From NCBI GenBank assembly GCA_020073285.1, contig JAIQFM010000019.1, forward strand, positions 1 to 37,669: a DNA stretch of 37,669 nt, written 5' to 3'. The notes under the pieces were generated by a model that searched no databases, was not told the origin of the DNA, and was given only the letters and a program-made list of their open reading frames with translations. A program made the translations under genes and the position numbers. How positions within the stretch are numbered: the stretch's first letter is position 1; every line of letters starts with the position of its first letter. The stretch is from Terriglobia bacterium (GTDB taxonomy: Bacteria > Acidobacteriota > Terriglobia > Terriglobales > Acidobacteriaceae). Below are positions 23,863 through 33,252 of the stretch, one piece after another.

Positions 23863-26721
23863 TCAATCGTCGTCTTTGGCGGGGCGGGGATGATCGGGGA
23901 AGACGGTGTGTTTGGGCGTGGGCATGGGTCGGTTGCCCTTGGCGTCGCGCCAGAGGATGCGATTGAGGGTGGCGGGGTCGGCGGCGTCGGGGTGGGAGAG
24001 GTCCAGCTTCATGGAGGCGGCGGCACCCGCGGCGTTGGGCGGATTGGCTTCGTAGATCAGGGCGTTATCACGATTGCGGTAGTCAGCGGTGAAGGGCGGC
24101 TGGGTCCCATCGCCTGAAAACAGCGGCGCCATGATGGGGGCGTGGGCGTCGTTGTTGTTCATCGGCGGGAGGCCGAGCAGGACCTCGAGGGTGTGGATCA
24201 TGCTGACCGTGGTGTAGAAGTGATGATCGAGGAAAGGAGTTTCGGTTTCAGTTTCGGTTTCGGTTTCGGCGCGATTTGTGATTTGTGATTTGCCGGCGGT
24301 CGCGACGGTGTTCCGCGCGCGCGGGGCGTATTTGCTGATTACCAGGGCGATCGAGCGATGGGCATCAACGTGGTCGGCGCCGTTTTGGGCGTCGTCTTCG
24401 AGCACGAGGATGGCAGTGTCGTCCCAGAAGGGGCTGTGGGAGACGGCGTCCACAACGCGGCCGAGGGCGAGGTCGTTGTCGGCAACGCAGGCGGCGGGGC
24501 GGCAGAGGCCGGGCTTCTTGGCGGCCGTGTGGTCCTGCGGAAGACGCAGGACGATGAGGTTGGGCAGCGTGTCCTTGCCGGCTTGGCGGTCGCCGACAAA
24601 TTGTGCAAACTCGTTGAGGAACTCGTCGGCGCGAAGCTGGTCGGGATATTCGAGGCGGAAGTCGGGATAGCGTGGATCGAAGTGATCGCGCAGTTCGGGC
24701 TTGGTGGCGATATCAGCCGCGATGCTCGGAATGGGCCAGGGATACGGGCTGGGACCGCCGCGGGGATTACCGACATTGGACGGCAGAGGCTCTCCTTTTT
24801 TGATCTCTGGGCGCTTGCAGGTTTCCGGGGGAGGCGGCGGCGTGCCGGCTTCGCCCGGGGGCGCGCCTTCGCCTTTGCCGTCGCACCATTGCGTGGAGAC
24901 GAACTCGCCGTAGTGGCGATAGGTCAGGGCATGGCGCGCGGCGTTGCCCCAGAGATAGCCGGAGGCGGGCTCGTTGACGTCGGGTAGGTTGCGCAGCAGC
25001 GGATACTCGTCCAGATTCTGCCCTTCGAAATCGTAGGTGCGTTCGGCGCCGCGATAGTCAAGGGGCCAGATGCGCTCGGTGTAGTCGCTGACGATGGCGG
25101 CGGTGGACCAGACGTGGCCGATGCCGGAGACTTCGCCGCTGTCGTAGAAGTTATCGAGCACGCCGAACTGGCGGGCGAGCTGGTGGTGGTTGGGCGTGAT
25201 GGACTCGCCGTACATGGTGAGCGAGCGGTCGCCGTCGCCGACTCCGAGGTCACCGAAAACCTGGTCGTAAGTGCGGTTCTCCTTGATGACGTAGATGACG
25301 TGCTGGATGGGGTTGCGGCCGGACCTGAAGGGCAGCGAGTCGGCGCGGCCGTTCATCAGGTTGCTTTCTTCGACCTCGCGGGTGAGCGCGGCAAGATTCT
25401 TTTCGGCGTCGGCGATGTTTACGCGCGCGATGGAACCGTGCAGCAGCGCGGCGATGTAGGTGTGATTGCTCCAGGTGGGATAGTCGATGGTGGGGGAGTT
25501 GGGGCCGGCGCCCTGCGATTTGCCGCTGACGATCAGAAGATCGTCGCCGCGAACGGCGAGTGCGGTGGGCAGCCACTCGGTGGGGATGAAACCGAGTTGC
25601 AAGTTCCGAGTTGCGAGTAGTTCCAAGTTGTGAGCTGCGAGATCGAACACGGCGACGGAATCGCTGCCGGCGTTGGCAACGAAGAGGCGGCGTCCGTCGG
25701 CGGTCTGGGCGAGCGCATCGGGAACGGCGCCGAAATATTCTTTGTGCAGGCGCGTGGAGAGAAATGCGGGCGGTGCGGAATCGCCGGTAGAGAGCACCGC
25801 GACTTCGTCGGCGTTGGCGAGCGCGACGTAAAGAAGACGCTGGTCGGGGGTGAGAAGAAGTGCGGTGGGATGCGAGCCGGGCTGCGTCGGCAATGGAGGT
25901 TCGCGCAAGGGAATGCGGCGTGCGACAGTTCCCTTCTCCAGATCGAGTTCGGCGACAGCCGAGGCGTTCCACAGCGAAACCCAGGCGCGGGTGCCGGCGC
26001 GATTGGCCACGACGGCGTAGGGATACGCGGCGGGGACGTGCGGGCTGATGCTGAGATCAAAGGTGCGGATGATGTTGCCGGTGGCGACGTCGAGTTGAAG
26101 AACGGTATCCGACAGATTGCAGGCGACCAGCAGTTGTTCACCTGTGGTCGAGGTCAGCACGGCAAGGCCGGCGGGAAAAGATACGGCTGTGCCGGGCGGC
26201 GAACCCTTCATCGCCAAGGCCCGCGTTTTGCCGGCGGCGAGTGGCTGCGGCGGGATAGGGATAAAACGCTGCGGCGTGACGCGGCCGTGGTCGAAGCGGT
26301 ACACGGCGATGCCGTTGCCGGTGCTGCCGGGCCGCTTAGCTAGCGGGTCGGTGAGCGAACCGAAGGAGGCGTAGAGATGGGAGCCGTCGCCGCTGAAGGC
26401 GAGGCCGAGAAAGTACGTCTGGCGGGCCTTCTCAGGGAGGCGGGCATCGGGGAAAAAGGAAATCTTGTTGGTTACGAGATCGAGTACCGCGATGCCCTGG
26501 TGCATGTGGTTCGACCAAGCGCCGAATCCGGCGTCGAGGATGGCGAGGTAGCGACCGTCGGGACTGAGCGCGACGGCGGCGGGCAGGCTGCCAACCCCGG
26601 CTTGCGGATTGCCGGGCACGGGCGTCAGCAGGACTTTGCTGCTGGGGAGGTTGACGGGCTTCTTAGTCTGAGCCACCGCGGCTACGCAGAGCAGCAGGAC
26701 GAGAGCAAGGCGGAGTTTCAT
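23863..26721 (-). CDS. YncE-type beta-propeller fused to phosphoesterase/alkaline-phosphatase domain
   Basis: A 952-residue exported protein. A signal peptide (MKLRLALVLLLCVAAVAQ) precedes a seven-blade-like propeller to about residue 430, with YVTN/YncE repeats (AVALSPDGRYLAILDAG, LLLTPDQRLLYVALANADEVAVL, RRLFVANAGSDSVAVFDL). The phosphoesterase domain starts near residue 470 (HVIYVIKENRTYDQVFGD, the ENR-x-(F/Y)-D motif of acid phosphatase/phospholipase C-like enzymes), continues with GHVWSTAAIVSDYTERIWP and ends near PMNNNDAHAP. Periplasmic or secreted; substrate unknown. Two repeats read in frame: GAAACC hexamers giving ETETETETET with an adjacent GATTTGT heptamer, and GAGTTGC heptamers giving NLELLATRNLQLG. 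ATG at 26721 has no strong site. Both are surface-loop positions, so activity may be kept. Confidence 0.88.
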   Translation of the reverse strand: MKLRLALVLLLCVAAVAQTKKPVNLPSSKVLLTPVPGNPQAGVGSLPAAVALSPDGRYLAILDAGFGAWSNHMHQGIAVLDLVTNKISFFPDARLPEKARQTYFLGLAFSGDGSHLYASFGSLTDPLAKRPGSTGNGIAVYRFDHGRVTPQRFIPIPPQPLAAGKTRALAMKGSPPGTAVSFPAGLAVLTSTTGEQLLVACNLSDTVLQLDVATGNIIRTFDLSISPHVPAAYPYAVVANRAGTRAWVSLWNASAVAELDLEKGTVARRIPLREPPLPTQPGSHPTALLLTPDQRLLYVALANADEVAVLSTGDSAPPAFLSTRLHKEYFGAVPDALAQTADGRRLFVANAGSDSVAVFDLAAHNLELLATRNLQLGFIPTEWLPTALAVRGDDLLIVSGKSQGAGPNSPTIDYPTWSNHTYIAALLHGSIARVNIADAEKNLAALTREVEESNLMNGRADSLPFRSGRNPIQHVIYVIKENRTYDQVFGDLGVGDGDRSLTMYGESITPNHHQLARQFGVLDNFYDSGEVSGIGHVWSTAAIVSDYTERIWPLDYRGAERTYDFEGQNLDEYPLLRNLPDVNEPASGYLWGNAARHALTYRHYGEFVSTQWCDGKGEGAPPGEAGTPPPPPETCKRPEIKKGEPLPSNVGNPRGGPSPYPWPIPSIAADIATKPELRDHFDPRYPDFRLEYPDQLRADEFLNEFAQFVGDRQAGKDTLPNLIVLRLPQDHTAAKKPGLCRPAACVADNDLALGRVVDAVSHSPFWDDTAILVLEDDAQNGADHVDAHRSIALVISKYAPRARNTVATAGKSQITNRAETETETETETPFLDHHFYTTVSMIHTLEVLLGLPPMNNNDAHAPIMAPLFSGDGTQPPFTADYRNRDNALIYEANPPNAAGAAASMKLDLSHPDAADPATLNRILWRDAKGNRPMPTPKHTVFPDHPRPAKDDD
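24239..24293. repeat. Hexamer and heptamer repeats inside the phosphoesterase gene
   Basis: Five GTTTCG/A hexamers (24239-24269) then three GATTTGT units (24273-24293), in frame with the gene and placed between SQITNR and LDHHFYTT. Confidence 0.8.
25594..25641. repeat. GAGTTGC heptamer repeat inside the propeller
   Basis: Degenerate units GAGTTGC, AAGTTCC, GAGTTGC, AAGTTGT, GAGCTGC in frame; a similar tract is intergenic at 33950-33976. Confidence 0.7.
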
Positions 26722-26752
26722 GGTTTAGGACGCAGAAGAGGATAGCAGAGGA

Positions 26753-26946
26753 GGAGTTTCAGTTTAAGTTTCAGTTGTGAGTTGCGGCGGGCGAGGGCGC
26801 CCGCCGCGGCCGCGATTTTGGTTTGTTGGAAGGCAGTCCCGGCGAGGGCGCCACCCACCAACCCCGTTGCATTTCTTCTCCACAAGCGAAGGCCCAGACT
26901 ACCAAAACTACCTTTCTTCTGCACACGCGAGGGCGCTTGTGCCACA
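26753..26946. repeat. Composite repeat, copy A, downstream of the TMTC-like gene
   Basis: A GTTTCAG tract, then GCGGCGGGCGAGGGCGCCCG hairpin (from 26784), a GATTTT...GGCAG bridge, GCGAGGGCGC again at 26842 and 26927. It matches 29036-29166 in the same orientation. Confidence 0.75.
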
Positions 26947-26952
26947 ACAGCT

Positions 26953-28983
26953 TTAGCGCGAGCGCTGAGCCTGCATCTGGTCGAGAATGCGGAGGCCTTG
27001 GCGCGCCCATTCCAGCCTCGGGTCGATTTGAAGCGCCCGCTCGAATTCCGCCCGGCTCTCCGCCAACATTCCGGCGCGTCCCAGTGCGACTCCAAAATTG
27101 GCGTGAAACATGCCATTGTCCGGGGCCAACTCGATAGCGTGGCGGAAGAAACCGAGGGCCTGTTCGGGGTGTCCTTGCTCAACCCAGGCGCGGCCCAGGT
27201 TGTTGTAGCCGTCGGGGTAGGTGGGAGCGATGCTGACCACTTCGGAGAAGTATCGGGCCGCCTCACCGGGCTGGTTGCGGGATAGCGCAATCAATCCGAG
27301 ACCATTTGTAACAATGGCATCATTGGGATACAAGGTGTGCGCTTCGTGGAATGTTTTCTCGGCCTCGTCGAGGCGTCCAAGGGCCAGCAAAGCGACTCCG
27401 CGCGAGACATGAGCGTCGCCATTGGAGGGATCAACCGCCAGCGCTTGTTCCACGAGCTGCAATGATTGCGCCGGTCGGCCGCGCGAGTAGGCAACACCCG
27501 CCAGGCCGACCAGAGCGTGCGCCATCTCCTCGCGGTTCGGCGGGGTCTCAGCGGCAGCCGCATCGTAGCCGCGGTGGTACTCACGCTCGGCGGCATCCAA
27601 GTCGTTCTTCTGATCGCGCAGAACCTTTCCCAGGCCATTGTGGATGACAGCCGAATGCGGCGAAACCGGAAGCGTCGCGGACAGCAAGCTAAAGTCGGAT
27701 TCCCAGTCAGAAGCTCGCGCTCGAACCTGGATCACACCTCCGGTTACGATCGCGACGATGGCGACGACAGCCGCAATGCGAGCCACACGCACAGGCAGAT
27801 GGGCGAGTCCTTCGGCCGCAAGCCACGCTACCAGCAGACAAAATCCCAGCGAAGGGATGTACAAGTAGCGCTCAGTGAAGACGTTGGCGCCGACCCCGCG
27901 GAGATTGAGCACGGGAAGCAAGGTCACGAACACCCAGGCTGTCGCGAAGCTGGGAAGCAACCATCGGGAAATACCACGGAGAATCAGCCCCAGCGCCGCA
28001 ACCACGAACACCAGCGACAGGACAACGCTTGCGCTCCAGAGACTCCGGGCCGGGGTGAACACGTGGTAGGCATTCAGGGGGAAGGGCCACAGGAGCTTCA
28101 GCCAGTACTCGGCGACGAGTCGAACCGCGCTCAGGCCAAATTGCAGCGGAGTCAGGAGCCAGCCTTGCTGAGCCTTGGCGAGGTAGCCGAGCACGGCGAA
28201 ACGGACAACCGCGTAAGCCGCCGTCATGGCAAAGAATGGCGACGAGCGAACGAGGGCCGCGCGAACTCGGGCCTTGATTGAGGCCGCAGCAGGGGTCGTC
28301 ACGATGGCATGAGCAGCCACCAGAATCGGAAAAGAGAGCGCCATCTCCTTCCACAGGAGCGCCACGAAGTACGCGAATACCGCGGCTGCGATGAACCAGA
28401 TATGACGCCGCGATGACCGGGACGGCATTTCACGAGCCGATTTTCTCCTTCGGCGAGAGTTCGCTATCGGTTGAGCCGGTTCCCACCATGCCAGCAGGTA
28501 CAGACAGAACGACAGAAAATAAAAGAGAGCACAGCCAAGCTCGCTGAGAGCTGAATTCCACAGGACTGCCTCACTGTGCACGGGATGGGCGGCGAAGATG
28601 ATTGCCGCAGCCAACGACAAGCCACGACGGCGAGTCAGAAGGTAAATCAGCGCGCACGCCGCCCAGCCGGCCAGAATATTGAGCAGGATGCTGGCCCAGC
28701 GAAACACCTCAGAGTGCGGCTCGGCGCCGCCCAGCCAACGATACGCAAGCATCGGCAGCGGCCGATAATAGTTGCTCAAGCCCGAACGTCCGGGATGGAG
28801 GTACGCCCAAACGTCGCTGGTAAACAAGTTTGCCCAGGGATGGTCGGGGTGCAGGTAAGGGTTGCGCAGAATCTGGAAATTATCGTCCCAGACGAAACCA
28901 TTGTGACTGGATCCGGCATAAGCCACACTGCCGACAATGGCAATCAGCACCATCGCAACCAGAATGTCACGGAAGGAGAGCAT
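26953..28983 (-). CDS. TMTC-like membrane protein with GT-C fold and TPR domain
   Basis: A 676-residue protein. The N-terminal ~440 residues carry about ten hydrophobic helices and GT-C glycosyltransferase features: FVWDD (D33-D34) in the first loop, HPVHSEAVLW, and FTERYLYIPSLGF. The C-terminal ~230 residues are TPR repeats (GLAGVAYSRGRPAQSLQLVEQALAVDPSNGDAHV, LGLIALSRNQPGEAARYFSEV, NNLGRAWVEQGHPEQALGFF). The architecture is that of eukaryotic TMTC O-mannosyltransferases and their bacterial relatives, so transfer of sugar from a lipid carrier to exported proteins is a fair guess, not shown. ATG at 28983 has only a weak CGAGATC site. It is flanked by direct copies of a composite repeat. Confidence 0.83.
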   Translation of the reverse strand: MLSFRDILVAMVLIAIVGSVAYAGSSHNGFVWDDNFQILRNPYLHPDHPWANLFTSDVWAYLHPGRSGLSNYYRPLPMLAYRWLGGAEPHSEVFRWASILLNILAGWAACALIYLLTRRRGLSLAAAIIFAAHPVHSEAVLWNSALSELGCALFYFLSFCLYLLAWWEPAQPIANSRRRRKSAREMPSRSSRRHIWFIAAAVFAYFVALLWKEMALSFPILVAAHAIVTTPAAASIKARVRAALVRSSPFFAMTAAYAVVRFAVLGYLAKAQQGWLLTPLQFGLSAVRLVAEYWLKLLWPFPLNAYHVFTPARSLWSASVVLSLVFVVAALGLILRGISRWLLPSFATAWVFVTLLPVLNLRGVGANVFTERYLYIPSLGFCLLVAWLAAEGLAHLPVRVARIAAVVAIVAIVTGGVIQVRARASDWESDFSLLSATLPVSPHSAVIHNGLGKVLRDQKNDLDAAEREYHRGYDAAAAETPPNREEMAHALVGLAGVAYSRGRPAQSLQLVEQALAVDPSNGDAHVSRGVALLALGRLDEAEKTFHEAHTLYPNDAIVTNGLGLIALSRNQPGEAARYFSEVVSIAPTYPDGYNNLGRAWVEQGHPEQALGFFRHAIELAPDNGMFHANFGVALGRAGMLAESRAEFERALQIDPRLEWARQGLRILDQMQAQRSR

Positions 28984-29035
28984 GATCTCGGGCGAGAAGC
29001 TGGGATTTCATGATACTCCACGCAGGCTGATAGTC

Positions 29036-29166
29036 GGCGGCGGGCGAGGGCGCCCGCCGCAGCCAAGATTTTTCTTTGTTTGACGGCAGCCCCGGCGAGG
29101 GCGCCGGGGCCCACAAGTCTTTCTTTCTTAACTTCTGCACACGCATTTCTGCATACGCGAGGGCGC
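29036..29166. repeat. Composite repeat, copy B, upstream of the TMTC-like gene
   Basis: GCGGCGGGCGAGGGCGCCCG at 29037, GCCCCGGCGAGGGCGCCGGG near 29089, then CATACGCGAGGGCGC at 29152; ~75-80% like copy A by eye. Confidence 0.75.
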
Positions 29167-29347
29167 CCCTTCGACTTCGCTCAGGACAGGCACTTCGGCT
29201 GTGCTTCAGGGCAGGCCGTGTGCCACGGTTGTACGTTTGGGATTCAATGCCGCGCCACTGGCGCTCCAATGTTCTTCCGAACCTGTACCCACCGCTTGCG
29301 CGGTGGGCTAACGAATATCGCGCCTCCGGCGCTGCCGCGGCGGGAAG

Positions 29348-29376
29348 AAAAAAACGCGGCGGCCGAAGCCGCCGCG
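29348..29376 (-). terminator. Terminator of the TonB receptor gene
   Basis: On the minus strand CGCGGCGGC-TTCG-GCCGCCGCG (9-bp stem, stable UUCG loop) is followed by seven T. It begins 22 nt after the receptor stop. Confidence 0.92.
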
Positions 29377-29397
29377 CGGGAGTTGAGTCTTTTCCGA

Positions 29398-32300
29398 TCA
29401 GAACTTCACGCGAATGCCCAACTGGACTTGGCGGGGCGAGTACGCGAAGTTGCTGTTCCCGTTGCTGAGGGATCCGAAGACGGTATTGCAAGGAGTAGCG
29501 GCCTGACCCGGCGCAGCTGTTCCACAGAACTGCATGGTGGGAGCCGCCGCCGTGCCACCGAGCAGATAACCGGTGGTGTTAATGCCGGTGGTGTTCACGT
29601 GGTTGAAGAGGTTGAAGCCCTCGCCGGAGAACTCGACGCTGTAACGCTCTCTGTAGGCGATGATCTTCGAGATCTTCAAGTCCATGACGGCGGTGTTGGG
29701 GCCACGGAAGGTGTTGCGGCCGATACCGGGAATGAAGTTGAAACCGCTGAAGTTCCCCTGGGCCGAGGTGTAACCGGTGCCAGTTCCACTGCCGTTAATA
29801 CCACCTTGCGCCGTGCCGCTGGGGCCGCCGCTGGCCTGCATGGTGAAGGGCAGGCCATTCTGCCACTGGAAGATAGGAGCAATCTGCCAGCCATTGGCGA
29901 AGAACCCGGCCACGCCGCTCTTGTGCCAGGGCGATTCAGCAACGGCATGGAAGACGAAGCGGAGGGGGACATCGTACTTCGACCTTCCGTACCCCTCCCT
30001 GACGAGATTGGGGTCGGTGGGGAACAGAAAGTCGTTAGTGTCGGTGAAGGTCTGCTGGTTCTGGTTGTAATCGAAAGAGCGTCCCCAGGTTAGATTGGTG
30101 GCGAACTGGATGTGACGGCTCATGCGGTGGTTAACCTGGAACACCATCGCGTTGTAATTGGAGGTGATGCCGCTGAAAATGTCGGTCACCGGACCGTACT
30201 TGGCATTCGGCCGCGTGGTGTAAAACGGAATCACGTACTTAGTCCCGGAAGGCCCAAGCGGCCCTTCCGTGTTCGCATCGGTGATCGTATAGGTGAGGTT
30301 GGACGCAGGCGCCGTCAGGTTCGTGTCGATGAAACTGGGCAATTGACGGCCGAAGCTGCCAAGGTAAGACAGCGACACCACCGTATTCCAACCGATTTCA
30401 TGCTCGAAAGTGAGATCGAGCTGGTGGATCTGGGGGAGCTGGAAGTTGGGGTCGAAGTAGAACAGGCTAGGCTTGCTGGCCCCGCCCGTGGGCAGAACCG
30501 AGGGATCCAGAATCTTCGGCAACGTAATGCCGGCTGTCAAGCCCGTAGTTGAGGTGTACGAGTACAGATTTTGGCCGGCCGGCATGCCGGTGGCGGTCAG
30601 AGCGCTAAAGATCGTGGAGTTGATCACGCGCCCGTAGTAAATACCCCAACCGCCGCGGAGCGCGGTCTTGCCGTCGCCCCAAACATCCCAGGCAAATCCG
30701 ATGCGCGGCCCGAAGTTGTTCTTGTCGCTAGGCATCTTGCCAGTCTGCGGGAAATCCGGATTGACGAGATTGCTGAACGGGCTGGGCAGTTGCTCGTGCT
30801 CGTAGCGCAAGCCGAGACTGAGTGTGAGGCGAGGCAGCATCTTCCAATCATCCTGGAAGAAGAAGGCTATGTCGTTGGTGGACATTTGAAAGCCGAGCGG
30901 GCCAAAGCCTTGCTTGTAGCTGCTATAGCACGGAGCAGTATGGGCCGGGAAGCCCGTCACCGTACAAGAATTCGGTTTGTAAAGGTCCGAGAGGTAGTTC
31001 TGGATGTTGCTGTAGCTGTAAGCGCCGAACTGAAATTCGTTGTGAACCGCAGTGTCGTTCACATGGCTAAAGTCCATGCCGAACTTGAACAAATGCTTAC
31101 CATGCGACCAGGACATGGTGTCGGCAATCTGGTGGCGATACTCGTCCGGGTACTTGGGACGGGTCAGGAAGCTGACGACACCCATGTCAAATCCGCCGGT
31201 AATGAACACGTCCGGGGCGAAACCGAGCGGATTGGTGTAGCCCGGGAAATTCGGAGAGGTGATGAAATTGGCGCGGTCGTACGCCGTCGGCGGCTGCGGG
31301 TTCTCGAACTCGAAATCGCGTCCGTACTGGTAGCGGACTTGGTTGGAAATATTGTTGGTGACCATGCTATCCAACCGGGCGATGCCCCAAGTGTCCTTGA
31401 CGTAATCGTTGCCGAAGGCATTGATGGCGTCGGTATTCGTCGCCTGGGTCTGAATACCAGCAGGCGAGGCCCAACGCATGCGGTTAAATTCAAGCGACAG
31501 GCGGTGCTTGTTGCTGACCTGCCAGTCCAGCTTGGGGAAGTAGATGAACTGCTCACCCAATCGCGGAACGGGGCCGGTTTCGCTCAATAGACCGGTGAGC
31601 CCGTTGGTATAGCAGGCCAGTGCGGTGCCGCCGCACAGGCTGACCGAGGCACCGAGGTTGGAGGCCAAAGTGGTGATGGCAGATGAACTGGCGGAGGGAA
31701 CCACAAAGAAAGTCTTGGCCGAACTGGGTACGGCGGTACCCGGAAAATTGCGTTTGAACCAGTCGAAAGCAAGAAAGAAGAACAGCTTGTCTTTCTTGAT
31801 CGGCCCGCCGATGGCGAAGCCGGAAATCTTGCGCACATCGGTCGGCTTATAGGAATTGGTGACGAACGCTCCGGTGGCATCCTGGGTCGTGAGAAGCGTA
31901 AACGGATTCATCGCGCCCCAGGCGTTGTCGCGATCATAGAAGTACGCCTCCCCGTGAAGGGCGTTGGTGCCGCTCTTGGTAACGGTGTTGATGACGCCGC
32001 CGGCCGAGCGGCCGTACTCGGCGGAGTAGTTGGAGGTATTGACCTGAAATTCCTGGACGGCGGCTTTGGCGCTGGAATAGCCGGCGCGGGTTCGGCCGCG
32101 TTCCTCAGAGAAGAAAGCCTGGTTATTGTCGGCGCCATCCACGGTGTTGTTGTTGAGCAACACGCTCATGCCGCGGAAGCTGACGAGGCCGAAGCCGCTT
32201 CCGTCGTTCACGACGGTGGGCGTGAGCAATACGAAATTCGACCAGCGGCCGCCATTGATGGGCAGATTGCTGATGGCGGTGTTGTTCAGAACCGGAGCGA

Positions 32301-32751
32301 AGTCAGCCGAAGTGGTGTTGATTTGAGGGGCCTCGGCGCTGACGGTGACGGTCTCGGCGGCATTGCCGACATTCAGGCGGGGCGAGAGGTCAGTGACAGT
32401 GCCGACGTTGACGATCACCTGCTGAGCTTTGTAGGGCGCGAAGCCGGCGGCCGTAACGGTGACGGTATACACCGACGGTTTGAGGCTAGTGGCGCGGAAG
32501 TTTCCGGTTGAGTCGCTGGTAACGGTCTGCTCAGCGTTGGTGGCGTTATTGTGCACCACGATAGTGGCGTTAGGGACGACCGCGCCGGTGGAGTCGTAAA
32601 CCGTTCCGCTGACGGCGCCCTCGGTGGTGGACTGCGCGAAAGCGACGGCGCAGATCAGCAAGCACACGGCGAGTAGCCACATGGTTCGAAGAACACTGTC
32701 CGGGCTAAGAAACCCGGAAGAAGTCCGACCAGAAGTTTGGCGCGAGAACAT
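29398..32751 (-). CDS. Oar-like TonB-dependent outer-membrane receptor
   Basis: A 1117-residue receptor. A signal peptide core (MWLLAVCLLICAVAFAQ, ~24-40) follows a long Ser/Arg-rich N-region. Residues ~44-130 form a carboxypeptidase-regulatory beta-sandwich (GAVSGTVYDSTGAVVPNATI), then the plug (VNVG...FRGMSVLLNNNTVDGADNN, SNYSAEYGRSAGGVINTVTKSGTN) and a 22-strand barrel with many aromatic strands, ending in phenylalanine (QLGIRVKF). Such receptors are amplified in Acidobacteriota and import glycans or peptides, or act as adhesins; the ligand is not apparent. ATG at 32751 follows GAGGAG by ~9 nt and is preferred over the first in-frame ATG at 32814. A textbook terminator follows. It is transcribed alone. 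Confidence 0.92.
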   Translation of the reverse strand: MFSRQTSGRTSSGFLSPDSVLRTMWLLAVCLLICAVAFAQSTTEGAVSGTVYDSTGAVVPNATIVVHNNATNAEQTVTSDSTGNFRATSLKPSVYTVTVTAAGFAPYKAQQVIVNVGTVTDLSPRLNVGNAAETVTVSAEAPQINTTSADFAPVLNNTAISNLPINGGRWSNFVLLTPTVVNDGSGFGLVSFRGMSVLLNNNTVDGADNNQAFFSEERGRTRAGYSSAKAAVQEFQVNTSNYSAEYGRSAGGVINTVTKSGTNALHGEAYFYDRDNAWGAMNPFTLLTTQDATGAFVTNSYKPTDVRKISGFAIGGPIKKDKLFFFLAFDWFKRNFPGTAVPSSAKTFFVVPSASSSAITTLASNLGASVSLCGGTALACYTNGLTGLLSETGPVPRLGEQFIYFPKLDWQVSNKHRLSLEFNRMRWASPAGIQTQATNTDAINAFGNDYVKDTWGIARLDSMVTNNISNQVRYQYGRDFEFENPQPPTAYDRANFITSPNFPGYTNPLGFAPDVFITGGFDMGVVSFLTRPKYPDEYRHQIADTMSWSHGKHLFKFGMDFSHVNDTAVHNEFQFGAYSYSNIQNYLSDLYKPNSCTVTGFPAHTAPCYSSYKQGFGPLGFQMSTNDIAFFFQDDWKMLPRLTLSLGLRYEHEQLPSPFSNLVNPDFPQTGKMPSDKNNFGPRIGFAWDVWGDGKTALRGGWGIYYGRVINSTIFSALTATGMPAGQNLYSYTSTTGLTAGITLPKILDPSVLPTGGASKPSLFYFDPNFQLPQIHQLDLTFEHEIGWNTVVSLSYLGSFGRQLPSFIDTNLTAPASNLTYTITDANTEGPLGPSGTKYVIPFYTTRPNAKYGPVTDIFSGITSNYNAMVFQVNHRMSRHIQFATNLTWGRSFDYNQNQQTFTDTNDFLFPTDPNLVREGYGRSKYDVPLRFVFHAVAESPWHKSGVAGFFANGWQIAPIFQWQNGLPFTMQASGGPSGTAQGGINGSGTGTGYTSAQGNFSGFNFIPGIGRNTFRGPNTAVMDLKISKIIAYRERYSVEFSGEGFNLFNHVNTTGINTTGYLLGGTAAAPTMQFCGTAAPGQAATPCNTVFGSLSNGNSNFAYSPRQVQLGIRVKF

Positions 32752-33252
32752 ATGCTCTTGGCTCCTCAATTTAGGCTCTGCGCTGCAGGGTCGATCGACT
32801 CGGCGGCGCGGCATTGACTTGCTTGGGTGGAATTAGAAGAGACATTACTTGCACGCTGCAATCCAAAATGGCGAAAGGATAAAGGCACGAATAAATGGGA
32901 GTTGCTGTCCAACAATGTGTACATGCCTCCAGTTTTCGAGATAACCGTCGGCAAACCTACAAAACTTGGTATTACTGGTTCCGCAAATGCCCATTTTGGG
33001 CTGATTACGACGGATTTATCCGATGGCAATTTCGCGTAATCTCACAGTCAAACACACAGCTTCCGGCACGGCTCTCGTCGACCTTACTGGATACTTGGCC
33101 GTACATTGGAGAATCGTTTTGCGGCGGGAAAGATAGCACGCCGACAGCCCCTTGTGAACACCTTGAGGGTTAATGTTACGTGAATCTGAACAACGGCAAT
33201 TACGGGACGCATGGAGTCGTCAAGGCAGGCCTACTTCAGATTCACTTCGCAC
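32752..33252. other. 501-nt AT-richer leader of the TonB receptor gene
   Basis: The sequence is clearly lower in G+C than the genes around it. It must hold the receptor's promoter: TTGCAG and TCTAAT 18 nt apart near 32843-32872 on the minus strand are a weak candidate. Overlapping short frames on both strands (about 70-87 codons) have no ribosome-binding site or recognisable domain. A large inverted repeat is at its far end. Confidence 0.6.
33180..33245. repeat. 11-bp perfect inverted repeat around 44 nt
   Basis: GTGAATCTGAA (33180-33190) and TTCAGATTCAC (33235-33245). It lies just after the kinase stop and could be a hairpin or the ends of a tiny mobile element. Confidence 0.6.

Larger units (their letters stand above)
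28984..29397. other. 414-nt repeat-filled gap
   Basis: It holds composite repeat copy B (29036-29166), a CTTCGACTTCGCTCAGGACAGG-type element (29168-29190), the hairpin CCCACCGC-TTGC-GCGGTGGG (29288-29307), and the TonB-gene terminator at 29348-29376. No gene is seen on either strand; the open plus frame here translates repeats and antisense TonB sequence. Confidence 0.75.

Noticed and set aside
29080-30093. 337-codon plus-strand frame
   Set aside because: Runs through repeats and antisense TonB receptor sequence.
32827-33039. 70-codon frame in the TonB leader
   Set aside because: No ribosome-binding site, no family, and an equally open frame lies opposite; left as intergenic.
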